From positions 1,904,501 to 1,968,500 of the forward strand of contig CALZFC010000041.1 in the NCBI GenBank assembly GCA_945643635.1: a DNA stretch of 64,000 bases, given 5' to 3'. A model generated the notes under the pieces. It saw only the letters and a program-made list of their open reading frames with translations, searched no databases and was not told the DNA's origin. How positions within the stretch are numbered: the stretch's first letter is position 1; each line of letters opens with the position of its first letter. Position numbers and translations under genes: made by a program. This DNA is from Allodiplogaster sudhausi (lineage: Eukaryota > Nematoda > Chromadorea > Rhabditida > Diplogasteridae). Shown here one piece after another: positions 9,698 to 23,100 of this stretch.

Positions 9698-11819
9698 TTG
9701 CATATCGACAGTCTTTCTTTTTTTTTATATTTTAGACAGCTCGTCGTATCCATCAGTCTCCAATACTTGCATTCTTCCTTTCCATATGTAAGGTGAAAAT
9801 GCATGTGCTTCAGAACGAACACGAGGCCTGAATTCTCGTCCGCTCGGAGGCCCATAGGCCGTGGTCGGCGTTGCTCTCACGTTCTTCCGTCATTCCGCCC
9901 TCCTCGCCCTCCACTCTCTGACTCTTTTTCTTGACCCCCATTGCGTACACCACTGACACAGCAAGACTCTTTTATTCTTCCAATCACCAATCATTCATTC
10001 CCATTGAACACATATGTTATGAAGATCAGTTGATGCGGAAGTATCAATGGCAGGAGTTAACATCAGCTTCTCCTTGATGCGGATTTGCTTGAAGTGGGCT
10101 CACGGGTGATTAGAAGGATGTTAACATGTATTATCCAGAAAAAAGTCAATTCCCATTGAATATAACCAAAACGGGGTGTGAATCGAATAGGAGATTGACT
10201 GCGTCATAATTGTCTGACCATGACGACTTGCTGGACGCATGCAAAATGAATAAAAGTCTAGAGCGCTAAAAATAGAGAAATGAAAACAACATATGCTTTT
10301 TTCCATAATGCCCGCGAAGAGAGTAGCAGGGATGGCAGAGGAGATGTAAAAGATGAACATTGAAGCGCCGTTTTCAATTACCTACTTTACAAAAAAAAAA
10401 ACCTATTTTTTCTGTGTGATGTAAATAATGTCCTTAGTACCTACTTTCAGAAAGAGTATAGTAGAGATATTACTTGGGAAAAAATATGTACATAGTACTT
10501 TAGTCTTATTTATTTAAATTTCCCGTTGAAATAGTAGAGCGGTAAGGACTCGATATATTCACATGCTCTGTTTTTGCGCCCATTTAATAACTGGTGTTTG
10601 AAAAAATCAACCCTTCTAAAATTCTTACAGTATTCGGGAGGGGGGAATTTTTTGGAACGCTGTGATTGTGTTGGATGTGTTCGAAATGCTTCCATTCTCT
10701 TTTATGTCTCTCTCTCTCTCTCCCTCTCTTCTACACTCTTTCTCTCAGAGTGAACAGTCGATGACATTCATGTCATCCAATGCCCTCTTTCTTGGCATGG
10801 GGAGGGAGGGTGGCATGCACCGTTATCCCAATAAAAAACTGTTAATATTTAACAAAGTAAACATTGTTTTGAAACGGGACCACTTCTAATGGATGTATCT
10901 ACATCTGCGTCTCTCTTCGTCCTCCCGCCCTCTGCGTCTCCATCGTTCCTCTCGCCTTCTTCGTCTCTCTCCCACCCTCTGACGCCTTCTTTTCTCGCGC
11001 ACCCTCTAGCATTTGCCATTGGCTACTCGAATAATACCTCACGAACTCCTCTGTTTACAACATTGCAGTTAACAGAGTAGCCACAGCTCATTCCAACCAA
11101 AATATGTACATATGTAGTACGTCTACACCTCCAAACACCCAAGTTTCGCCTTTGTTCGCCGCAAGCTTGCTTGAAATTGAACCAGATATTGCGTCCACAA
11201 AACTCATTGCGATGCCACGATATCACAAGGCTGCCCTCCCAAACGTTGACGAGAAAACCGGATTGCGTAAAATTTGTGATGCAAATGGAAATGCGCACAA
11301 GTGAATGAAACAGACAAACAAAGAGAAAGAGACAGCAAAAAAACAGACACGCGAAAATAAACACGCAAACAGATAGACCACAGAGAAGCCCACCGACGCA
11401 TGAATGAAACCCATTTTTTCATGCCTCAACCGATTTGCTCTGTGTGCAGCGCCGTGCCCTGCACAGCGCAGCATACGTATGTATTTCTGAAATGTATTTT
11501 TCAACATACGTGTATACATATCTGTATTTGCGAAAGAGAAATATTCCAGGCATCTTGTGCATTTCTTTGAATATAAGAAACGAATGAACCTTAGGAGTCA
11601 TATGGTGAAAACAATCTGTTCATATACATATGTTTGCATTTGAGGACAATTAGAAGCTTTCATTGAATAAAAGATGCAAATGCAAGTTTATGTGACCTTT
11701 CAGTAAATCGATAATTATCCAGCTCATTCGTATTTCAACTACAACTATAACTCGGCCGGCTTCGGTTGTTTTCACTTTTCTTTTAATTTTTGTGATATTC
11801 CTATCCTTTCGCAATAGAT

Positions 11820-11850
<31 letters not shown>

Positions 11851-12340
11851 TTCATTTATTTATTTATTTATTTATTTACTAACATATTTATCTACATTTA
11901 TAATTATATTGTTTTTTTATGATAAAGAAAAAAAATTTCCAGATACGCTATGGTGGACGTTGATTTGGAGCAAGACGAGGTATTTTTAGAATTGTTTTCC
12001 TACCTGTAGTTTGCTGATAGTCGCTAATTTACTTTATATTTGCCATACACATTTAAAAAAAATTAGATAAACAAAAATGTGTTGTCATAACAAGATATGT
12101 ATCAGCTGTGATTTGGCGACAGCTTCCCCTTTGTTCTCGTAAATGTCTACTCTCAGGGGCTATTCTTCAAACTTTGTGGAATTGCGTTTCAGACAAATGC
12201 GAATTGACTCAATTTTGTAAAACCGTATACTAATTAAAAGCAAAGCACCACATCCGCATTCGTCAAAACACAATCTCCACGTGATTCGTATTGAACGACA
12301 GTTAGACGGCGAACTGGAGTACCTCGTCTGGAAAGAACTT
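9698..12340. other. Intergenic; end of segmental duplication, no supported gene
   Basis: Homology to the copy-B region continues past gene A. TTTCCCGTTGAAATAGTAGAG at 10518 matches about 30700, so the duplicated segment extends to roughly 10.6 kb. Beyond it the sequence is AT-rich with CT-rich runs (10708-10745, 10908-10995) and no ORF with coding character. Around 11665-11735 and 12200-12290 there are short blocks that reappear inverted at 24925-24995 and 23465-23580. Confidence 0.5.
11816..11880. repeat. (TTTA)n microsatellite
   Basis: About 16 copies of the tetranucleotide ATTT/TTTA, with one TTCA variant. A shorter TTTA array occurs at 24806-24838. Confidence 0.95.
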
Positions 12341-12344
12341 CAAC

Positions 12345-12640
12345 TCTGTAAGTTCACGTAAAATTGAGGGATAAATCGGTTAAATAAACGGATCAATTCT
12401 TACAATTGAGAGATGAATTCGTAGAATTCGGGGCTTATTCTGGAAAATTCGGGGATATATCGGTAAACTTGACGGATTAATGCATGAAATGAACGGATAA
12501 CTCAATAAAATTAAGTGATCAATCCGTTAAATGAACGGCTAAATTCTAAAAAGTTGAGGGCTAAATCCGTAAAGTTGAGGGCTAATTCCGGAAAATTGAG
12601 GGATAAATCTGTGAAATGAACGGATAAACCCGAGGAAGAA
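12345..12640. repeat. Degenerate about 25-bp repeat array (GAGGGATAAATC / AACGGATAA)
   Basis: Alternating motifs such as AAATTGAGGGATAAATC and AAATGAACGGATAA recur roughly every 25 bp. The same array, inverted, occupies about 15050-15516 (CGGATTTATCCCTCA), on the other side of kinase exons 4-9. The last predicted kinase exon reads into this array before its stop. The stretch 12472-12497 is the inverted counterpart of the LTR insertion site at 15516/22610 and serves as an empty-site reference. Confidence 0.8.
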
Positions 12641-14082
12641 GCCGCTTACTTCTGTCGGCCGCGTGCGTCCTGAGCTCGGATGGGGATGGCTCGATGCACA
12701 TCAGCAGATCATCCTTCTCCTCTGCCTCGTCCCATTCCATTGGCGCGAGGAGGGTCATCTGCGACCTCTCCAGTTCCATGCGAAGCTGCATCAAATTTGA
12801 ACTTTGAATTTCCCGCCATTTCTTTTGTTTACTGAAATTTTTAGAGAAATTTTATCGAAAATTCTCATTCGTATATTGAAAAAGAGTGCACAGACCAGCC
12901 AAGAGAGTTTGAGGTAATCAGGCCTCTCTTCGGTCGAAATTCTCCGCAGATATGCGGTCTGTGCTCTGGTCTGTGCTCTGGTCTGTGCTCCGGTATCGAT
13001 ATTAATGTATTTGATTTTTTTGCTAGGTTATTGATTGACGGTAGCGAAAGAACTCTGCGAATATCTCACCGCAAGCGTGTAGAGCCAGCTCCATAGGTCA
13101 TCGCAGCGACCCTGCAAGTAGCGCTGTCGTCTCCCTTTTTTAACATTTACTTTAATAACCAATATTATATTTTTTAACCTTTATGACATTCATTAATTAA
13201 TTTTTATCGATCAATCAATGCAATTATTAGTTACGCTCTCGTCAACCTGCTCCACATTCTTGTGCACCGACACGCTGCAGTAGCGGGCCGTACCCCGGAA
13301 GCCAACCTTTAACAATGAGAGATAATGTAGGACAAAAAAGTTATAGCCATTTCAACAGCTCCGCCCTTAAAAAAAAACTCCAGCCATGTCAAAATCTCCG
13401 CCCCTTTCAAATGCTCCGTCCATAAAAAAAACGCCGACCATTTCAAAGGCTCCGCCCATTTCAAAAGCCCCGCCTCTTTCAAAGGCTCCGCCCATTTCAA
13501 AAGCCCCGCCTCTTTCAAAGGCTCCGCCCATTTCAAAAGCCCCGCCTCTTTCAAAGGCTCCGCCCATTTCAAAAGTTCCGCCCATTTGAGTGTTGTCAAG
13601 TTGCCAACAAGGTTCTCGTCGTCACTCTGAGGTCTCTAAGCGCTTGAGCTGAAAGTCGACAAAATTTGAGAGGGCACAAAATGCTGCTCCTTTTTAAACC
13701 ATGAAAACATCGCCTTTCGTACTCGCCTCCTGACAGGCCGCTAATTTTTTAATGCCCTCGCATTGTTTAGCCCCGCCCATTTTGTAGCCTTGCCCATATG
13801 GGGCGTCTAACAAGAATAAGTACACCTACGCGTGGGCGGCGCTCGCGATACACGATGGTATCCTGCGTCTTCGTGTCGACAAAGGCGCGCATCATTCCTG
13901 AAATGACGTTTTTTAGATAGGGAAGAAGAGAAAGAAAGATAGAGAGAGATAGAGAGAGAAAGGAAACCCGACCAAAATCGATGAGATAAGTGATGCGGGC
14001 CTCCCGGCCTCGCTCTCCTCCCACTACGAGATTGGCCGGCTTCACGTCACGGTGGAGGTAGCCGACGTCGTGCAGCTGAGAG

Positions 14083-14121
<39 letters not shown>

Positions 14122-17100
14122 GAAAGAAAGAGAAAGGGAGAGTTAGATTGAGAGAGAGATAGGAAGAGAGAAAGAGAAAAGGAAGATTTTGAGCGAGGGA
14201 GAGCGACTTATTTTTAAGATGCTGAAGCTCTTTCTACTTTCCCATCGTTAGCATCTGAGTTTATTATTATTACAAATAGAATAAAAAGGAATATTCTAAT
14301 TGTGTTTTTTGTTTAATAATTTATTTCGATATTTTTTTATTATTCCTTACGTCTAATAACTAATAGATTAAATTTAGAAGGTTTTTTTTTAAATATAAAT
14401 ATTGATTTGTACGTTTTAGTATATGTAGAGAAGTTGCGACTTATGGTTAGAAAGAGATTTAACGCAAAAAAAAACGTGTGGGCCACTCATCCTCATAGGA
14501 ATTTTTCTATTTCTTCCTTGCAATCGTCTCTGGCCGGAATTGAACACGCGTCTGCAGATTCGTTGCCCCGTCACACTACCACTACTCCTCCTCGCACCTT
14601 CTTGATGGCGGCGAGAGCGAAAAGGCCGATGCGGCAGATGGAGGTGCCAGAGAGCTTGCGAGGCAAGGTGCGTTTGCGCAGGTCGCGCAAGTTCGGGCCG
14701 CACAACGAGAGAACTGGAAGAGTGAGAAGAGCACGGTAGTGTATAGGCAAAAGATTAGGAGGGAAGGTAATAAATATGGAACAATCATTCTGATTGTGAG
14801 AGCTGCTGGTATCATACTTATTTTTGAACGGGCTATCCAGACCAATTTTTTCTTCTTCTTATTTTTGTATCATTCCGCTAGCTAGCGCTTTTGGCCTCCG
14901 ACTTTCCCTACCATAAACGAGTACGTAGGCGGAATACTGATGAAGTATGGCAAGAGCCTCTCTTTCTGTCAACGTCATAAAACAAAGTTTGCAACTGTTC
15001 AGCATTTCTCTCTCTTCTTCTCTCCTTCTCTCACTATTGATTAATCCTTATTAATGATTTCACGGATTTATCCCTCATTTCACCGATTCATCACTGAATA
15101 TTCCGGAATTAGCCCTCAATTTTACGGATTTATCCTTCAACTTTACGGATTTAGCCCTTAAAGGAAGTATCCGGCGAATAATTATACAGTAGCGCTAGAG
15201 AACCACTTTGAATGCGCGCGCTCAAAATGTTGCTTGTCGCTCGGGCTAGAGAGCATGTGAAATAGGAGGGCGGCTATGACCTACCGTAGCTAATTCTCTA
15301 CCCGCCAGTTTTCACGTTACTATTGCTCAGAATGTAGTGAGGGAAAATCGCTCAAACTTTCGGGATATATGTTTTACGCCAAGATGAACTTATCCACATA
15401 AAACAAAACACAGCTTAATTATTCCCCGGATACCTCCTTTAATATTAAGAATTTAGTCGTTCATTTAAGGGATCGATCCCTTAATTTTATTGAGTTATCC
15501 GTTCATTGCATGCATTTGTCGGAGGGATTGTGCCCTCCCCTCTGACCCATTTGACTTTCTTTATTTTAGTGTTTTTACCATATGATAGACTCGTTTTAGA
15601 TGTATTTTTATAGTTTAGAGTCTCATGTTTTAGTAGTGACTTAGCATATCTCTAAGTCACTTCTTGTTCGGGTGCCCGCGTGGAGCGGCAGGAAGAGGGT
15701 CTCCGGGATTGTGATTGTGTAGCCTGCGGGCTTTGTATGTGTTATTAATTGTTGTTGCGCTTCTCGCCTCTTCTTCGTTTTAAGAATATAAACTTTTTGT
15801 GTTATCTCGCGTGCGTGTTGAAACACAGTTCAGGTGCTCATTGGAGAAGTGGTTGAAGAAGAGGGGTCTTTGTCGTCGTCGAGATCGAACTAGTCGTTGA
15901 ATCCGGGCCAATCGAGGCCGACATGGGGGCCGAACCAACCGACTGCTGAGGATCATCGACGAGCGACGAAGACTGTGATTCCGCTTGGTCGAAGAGAAAT
16001 TCCGACCAAGTGAAGATATTTTGTCTGGGTGAAGCGAATTCCGCCCAGGCAAGGACTTTTGTTCTGCGAAGCAAAGAAGTGACGAGACGAGACGAGACGA
16101 CCTGAACTCGACGAAGACGAGTATTGTGGAGATATAAGAAGAAGAATTTTGGAGAATAATCGTTGCGCGAAGTGCTTTTCGAGAATATATTCCGTTGTGA
16201 ACGAAGTGATAATTGGTGGATAATTGGAACACGGCGCGTGAGCAAGGAAGGACGATGAGAAGGGAGAGCGAGTCAAGGAGAAGTCAGTCGAGGGAAAGTG
16301 AAAGGAGTAGGGAAACTGAGAGGAGTGGACTAAGTGGGCGAAGTGGAAGAAGTAGGGGTGGTACTAGACTGGAGCAGTTACTTTGCGAAAATCTTGTTGC
16401 TCAATCCTTGCCCGCGGTTGTTCCATTTGATAAGGGATTTGGTGCGCGCCTTTTCGCCGAGTTCATAGAAAAATTGGAGATGAAGTACAGCAATATTCTT
16501 TCGGACGATAGCATGATGATTAAGGTTCTGAAGGGGCACCTGGAGAAAGATGCTAGGAGAATTTTCGACTCTGTGACTAGGGGGCGCGAGCTTTCTTATT
16601 CGACGATTGTGAGAAAGATGAAAGAGCGATATAAGGGAGACAAACTGATGGCCGAGTATAGCGCAACTGCTAAGTGGGAGAAAATGTACATGCGTGAAGA
16701 CGAGAGCATCACCAAGTTCACACTTTATTTGGAAGAACTGGCTGATCGCGCTTTCCCGAGAATGACCGAGGAGCATCTGGCTCCAATCATGGCGAAGAAG
16801 TTAGTCTCGCAGTTGACCCGTTGGCGCAACTATCCGGATTTGCTGAGGGAGATGGAAGCATCGTCGGACGAGATGATGTACATCCATTTGAAGGAGGCGG
16901 CGATGAGAATGGAGATAGTAGAGCGTAGGGGGGCGCCATTTGCAGGGGGAGATAGAAGGAACGGGCAGCAAGGGAGTGCGAGACAGAATAGAGGGAGAGA
17001 AAACACGGGTGGCGAAGCGAGTAGAAGGGAGAATGACGCAGAGAGAGCAAGACCATTCTTCTCGATTCGAACAGATCAACAGGGAAGGATGCCTTGGAAT

Positions 17101-20100
17101 AGTCAGACCTCCTCCAATTCGAACAGCGTGCAGCCAGGGAGTAACCGGCAGGCGGACTCCCATCCAATCAATAATCGGCCATTCAACTCCCAGCCAGCGA
17201 GTGCGCAGCCTGGCAATGCTCAGCCGGCGCAGTATGTGAGAAGTGAGAGAGAAAGCGGGAATGCAGAAACGCGCGTGGACTACAGTAGGAATAATGGGAA
17301 TACCGTACCACTGGGGAAATTTTCGGGTGTCTGCTACAACTGCCAGCAGACAGGACACATGCAGTTTAACTGTCCGCAGCCACGAGAGGAGGTGCAGAGA
17401 AGAAACTTCTTGGTGAGGAGAGTGCAGAGAGACAGAGTAGGCGAGCAGAAGGGTGATGACTTCTGGGCACCTCTTCCACAGATAGAAGCGCAGATCAATG
17501 GTGTGAAAGTGACAGCGATTATTGACACGGGTGCCGAGATAACTGTAGTGCCAATAGAAGTGATGCGAGAAGTCGAAAAGAAAGGAGATGTTGAGAGAGT
17601 AGAGATAGAGGAAGAGATCTTTGAAGCCGCGGGTGGTCGCATGGAGATAGGTAAGAAGGCGGTAGTGAGCGTGCAGATAGAAGGAGTTGAGAAGAAGATT
17701 GGAGTGTATGCAGTTGAAGAGGCGAGAGAGATCTTGTTAGGACAAAATGTCATCGCTGCATGGGGTTTGGAGTGTCTGTTTAAATTGCGTGGTGATGGCA
17801 GGGAAAAGACAAAAGGCAAAGAAGTAGCATGCCAGGCAGATGTTATTGAGGAGTTGGGCCTAAAATTGATTACTGTAGATGTACCCGAATCTAGCAGTGT
17901 GAAGTCAGTTGAACAAGTGGTGAATGAGTGTGAAGAACTATTGGAGAGGTACGAGAGACTCAAGAAACGAGAAAATGGATCGGTGTGTGAGAGTGCAGGG
18001 TGTGAAAGAAAGTTCCCTCCCTGGAAGAAGTGTTTCGAGTGTAGTGGACTGGGCCATGGATGGAGAATCTGTCCCACCCGGAAGAAGAGAATTGCGAGAG
18101 AGAAAAATCAGAAGGGATTCCGAAATGAGAGGCCAGGAATGGGTAGGAATGTTGAGTGCAAGAATAGAGTTGTCGAGAAGAGAGAGAAGGACTCTTCTCA
18201 TTCAGTGAATGATGTCGAACATCGTGCGAAGGAAGGACCACAAAAGAGGACGCGAGGACGGGTCCGTGGATTCTTCAGAGGCGACATCGACTACGGACGA
18301 GGAGCTGGAGTCTACCGAGGATACGGAAGGGACAATCGAGGCCGACATGGGGCCGAGGCCGAAGAGGATACGGTAACTCTTACCATACCTTCCACAACGA
18401 CAACAACAACTTCGCGCCGGGACGTCGCTACTGAGGACGGGGGGATGTCGGAGGGATTGTGCCCTCCCCTCTGACCCATTTGACTTTCTTTATTTTAGTG
18501 TTTTTACCATATGATAGACTCGTTTTAGATGTATTTTTATAGTTTAGAGTCTCATGTTTTAGTAGTGACTTAGCATATCTCTAAGTCACTTCTTGTTCGG
18601 GTGCCCGCGTGGAGCGGCAGGAAGAGGGTCTCCGGGATTGTGATTGTGTAGCCTGCGGGCTTTGTATGTGTTATTAATTGTTGTTGCGCTTCTCGCCTCT
18701 TCTTCGTTTTAAGAATATAAACTTTTTGTGTTATCTCGCGTGCGTGTTGAAACACAGTTCAGGTGCTCATTGGAGAAGTGGTTGAAGAAGAGGGGTCTTT
18801 GTCGTCGTCGAGATCGAACTAGTCGTTGAATCCGGGCCAATCGAGGCCGACATGGGGCCGAACCAACCGACTGCTGAGGATCATCGACGAGCGACGAAGA
18901 CTGTGATTCCGCTTGGTCGAAGAGAAATTCCGACCAAGTGAAGATATTTTGTCTGGGTGAAGCGAATTCCGCCCAGGCAAGGACTTTTGTTCTGCGAAGC
19001 AAAGAAGTGACGAGACGAGACGAGACGACCTGAACTGGACGAAGACGAGTATTGTGGAGATATAAGAAGAAGAATTTTGGAGAATAATCGTTGCGCGAAG
19101 CGCTTTTCGAGAATATATTCCGTTGTGAACGAAGTGATAATTGGTGGATAATTGGAACACGGCGCGTGAATTATCTCCGAATTTATCTCGCATATCGGAC
19201 TAATTAACTGAGAATGGGACTTTCGAAGTTGACTGATGACGAAATTCTTGCAGAGAAGCAGAAAATAGAAGAAAGAAGAAAAATGGACGAAGAGACTCTC
19301 TTGGCGAATGGAGGAAAGGAAAACGAGGAAGTGATAAGGAACGAAGAAGAATTGCTTGGAGATGGCGAAGAAAAAGAAAAGGATGATGAGCTGGGAAACG
19401 TCGAGAATGCGCGCAAACAGCTCGAACAGCTCGGACGAGACAATCAAAGCCGAGTCAGTGAAGATGGAGAATTGTATGCACATTTTGAACATCTTTGCAA
19501 ACAAAATGGAGTTATGAAAAAGAAAATCGCAGAAGACGCGATCAATGCATTGGCAGAGATAGACCGGCAAAGATTAGAAAACGGAAAATTGGCAATGAAG
19601 TATGCACGTAGGTGGTTGTTATTAGTTGAAAGTGAAGAAGATAACGAATTGCAGGCCACGTGCAAGATTAAGAAGAGGGAGCTGTACAACATCAGGGCCG
19701 AGCTCGAAGCCAACAAGAAGGAAATGGCAAGAATAAAGAAGATAGCAGAGGAGAAGGACAAGAACCTGGAGCTGGAGAAGAAGAGGACCGGGCAGCTCCT
19801 TCAGGAGAAGGAAGAGTTGGGTAAGGAAATTAGTAGGCTGAAGAAAGAAAGGGATAAGAGAAAAGAAAATAAAGAGGATGGAGAACAATACGAAGAGGAG
19901 AAGGTATACCCTTTACAATTGCAGAATCACAGCGTACGAGAAAGAGGGCCCGCGGAGAAGACGATGACGGAGATGCACCCACAGAGAAGAGAGCGAGAGC
20001 AAGGAAGGACGATGAGAAGGGAGAGCGAGTCAAGGAGAAGTCAGTCGAGGGAAAGTGAAAGGAGTAGGGAAACTGAGAGGAGTGGACTAAGTGGGCGAAG

Positions 20101-23100
20101 TGGAAGAAGTAGGGGTGGTACTAGACTGGAGCAGTTACTTTGCGAAAATCTTGTTGCTCAATCCTTGCCCGCGGTTGTTCCATTTGATAAGGGATTTGGT
20201 GCGCGCCTTTTCGCCGAGTTCATAGAAAAATTGGAGATGAAGTACAGCAATATTCTTTCGGACGATAGCATGATGATTAAGGTTCTGAAGGGGCACCTGG
20301 AGAAAGATGCTAGGAGAATTTTCGACTCTGTGACTAGGGGGCGCGAGCTTTCTTATTCGACGATTGTGAGAAAGATGAAAGAGCGATATAAGGGAGACAA
20401 ACTGATGGCCGAGTATAGCGCAACTGCTAAGTGGGAGAAAATGTACATGCGTGAAGACGAGAGCATCACCAAGTTCACACTTTATTTGGAAGAACTGGCT
20501 GATCGCGCTTTCCCGAGAATGACCGAGGAGCATCTGGCTCCAATCATGGCGAAGAAGTTAGTCTCGCAGTTGACCCGTTGGCGCAACTATCCGGATTTGC
20601 TGAGGGAGATGGAAGCATCGTCGGACGAGATGATGTACATCCATTTGAAGGAGGCGGCGATGAGAATGGAGATAGTAGAGCGTAGGGGGGCGCCATTTGC
20701 AGGGGGAGATAGAAGGAACGGGCAGCAAGGGAGTGCGAGACAGAATAGAGGGAGAGAAAACACGGGTGGCGAAGCGAGTAGAAGGGAGAATGACGCAGAG
20801 AGAGCAAGACCATTCTTCTCGATTCGAACAGATCAACAGGGAAGGATGCCTTGGAATAGTCAGACCTCCTCCAATTCGAACAGCGTGCAGCCAGGGAGTA
20901 ACCGGCAGGCGGACTCCCATCCAATCAATAATCGGCCATTCAACTCCCAGCCAGCGAGTGCGCAGCCTGGCAATGCTCAGCCGGCGCAGTATGTGAGAAG
21001 TGAGAGAGAAAGCGGGAATGCAGAAACGCGCGTGGACTACAGTAGGAATAATGGGAATACCGTACCACTGGGGAAATTTTCGGGTGTCTGCTACAACTGC
21101 CAGCAGACAGGACACATGCAGTTTAACTGTCCGCAGCCACGAGAGGAGGTGCAGAGAAGAAACTTCTTGGTGAGGAGAGTGCAGAGAGACAGAGTAGGCG
21201 AGCAGAAGGGTGATGACTTCTGGGCACCTCTTCCACAGATAGAAGCGCAGATCAATGGTGTGAAAGTGACAGCGATTATTGACACGGGTGCCGAGATAAC
21301 TGTAGTGCCAATAGAAGTGATGCGAGAAGTCGAAAAGAAAGGAGATGTTGAGAGAGTAGAGATAGAGGAAGAGATCTTTGAAGCCGCGGGTGGTCGCATG
21401 GAGATAGGTAAGAAGGCGGTAGTGAGCGTGCAGATAGAAGGAGTTGAGAAGAAGATTGGAGTGTATGCAGTTGAAGAGGCGAGAGAGATCTTGTTAGGAC
21501 AAAATGTCATCGCTGCATGGGGTTTGGAGTGTCTGTTTAAATTGCGTGGTGATGGCAGGGAAAAGACAAAAGGCAAAGAAGTAGCATGCCAGGCAGATGT
21601 TATTGAGGAGTTGGGCCTAAAATTGATTACTGTAGATGTACCCGAATCTAGCAGTGTGAAGTCAGTTGAACAAGTGGTGAATGAGTGTGAAGAACTATTG
21701 GAGAGGTACGAGAGACTCAAGAAACGAGAAAATGGATCGGTGTGTGAGAGTGCAGGGTGTGAAAGAAAGTTCCCTCCCTGGAAGAAGTGTTTCGAGTGTA
21801 GTGGACTGGGCCATGGATGGAGAATCTGTCCCACCCGGAAGAAGAGAATTGCGAGAGAGAAAAATCAGAAGGGATTCCGAAATGAGAGGCCAGGAATGGG
21901 TAGGAATGTTGAGTGCAAGAATAGAGTTGTCGAGAAGAGAGAGAAGGACTCTTCTCATTCAGTGAATGATGTCGAACATCGTGCGAAGGAAGGACCACAA
22001 AAGAGGACGCGAGGACGGGTCCGTGGATTCTTCAGAGGCGACATCGACTACGGACGAGGAGCTGGAGTCTACCGAGGATACGGAAGGGACAATCGAGGCC
22101 GACATGGGGCCGAGGCCGAAGAGGATACGGTAACTCTTACCATACCTTCCACAACGACAACAACAACTTCGCGCCGGGACGTCGCTACTGAGGACGGGGG
22201 GATGTCGGAGGGATTGTGCCCTCCCCTCTGACCCATTTGACTTTCTTTATTTTAGTGTTTTTACCATATGATAGACTCGTTTTAGATGTATTTTTATAGT
22301 TTAGAGTCTCATGTTTTAGTAGTGACTTAGCATATCTCTAAGTCACTTCTTGTTCGGGTGCCCGCGTGGAGCGGCAGGAAGAGGGTCTCCGGGATTGTGA
22401 TTGTGTAGCCTGCGGGCTTTGTATGTGTTATTAATTGTTGTTGCGCTTCTCGCCTCTTCTTCGTTTTAAGAATATAAACTTTTTGTGTTATCTCGCGTGC
22501 GTGTTGAAACACAGTTCAGGTGCTCATTGGAGAAGTGGTTGAAGAAGAGGGGTCTTTGTCGTCGTCGAGATCGAACTAGTCGTTGAATCCGGGCCAATCG
22601 AGGCCGACACATTAATCTGTCTGCTTCTCTGACCGATGAAGGAGACAGAAGAGTGGATGCCTTCGTCGAGAAGGCGGACCGCGTAAGGGATCGAAGAGAG
22701 CTGCTTGAGAGCTTCCTTCTCTGGCGTCAGCGGCCCGTGAATGCCCTGCCCAGACGTGTCCATCTTAAAAAAACAAAATATTCCGCGCTAGTCAGCAAAT
22801 TTACAAAATGCTTCAGTTATTTCTGTTAATTTACTACAACTTTGCAGCCAGTTTAATCACATTCATTATAAATTATCTAATTTCCGAAATTCTTCTCTGT
22901 TTCACCTTCAACGCAGCATGAAAACCGGGACGGCGTCTGCCCTCAACCTGCAAGGGAATACATACATCTCTCACCAGACAAGTTCGTAGTAAATGATATG
23001 AATATTTTTTTTTACAAATTACAATAATCATTTTTAATTTAAATATTTTTTAAATATGTTTATATATTTTTTTATTCTAGAAAAAAACTATATAATTGAC

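Larger units (their letters stand above)
15517..22609 (+). mobile_element. Composite LTR retrotransposon array: LTR-int-LTR-int-LTR
   Basis: Three LTRs that look near-identical, each 407 bp (15517-15923, 18446-18852, 22203-22609), bound two internal regions. The outer ends are TGTCGG and CCGACA, flanked by the 4-bp duplication CATT (15513-15516 and 22610-22613). The related array at 12472-12497 has the unoccupied sequence with a single CATT (minus strand), supporting one insertion site. TGGGG(G)CCGAACC follows each 5' LTR and a purine tract GAGGACGGGGGGA precedes the next. Both internal regions encode gag and a retropepsin only; no reverse transcriptase, RNase H or integrase. A tandem with a shared central LTR is what LTR-LTR recombination between two copies would give. 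Confidence 0.92.

Noticed and set aside
13309..13599. Open frames with Lys-Ala-Glu-Pro or Gly-Gly-Ala-Phe repeats
   Set aside because: Produced by a 36-bp minisatellite whose unit is a multiple of three; intronic to the kinase.
16230..16250. Spliced-out intron explaining the shorter gag copy
   Set aside because: The endpoints are GA...GA-type, not GT-AG or AT-AC; deletion with microhomology fits better.
17334..18077. 247-codon minus-strand ORF (also 21091-21834)
   Set aside because: Shadow of the gag-protease gene; the plus-strand frame carries CCHC and DTG motifs.
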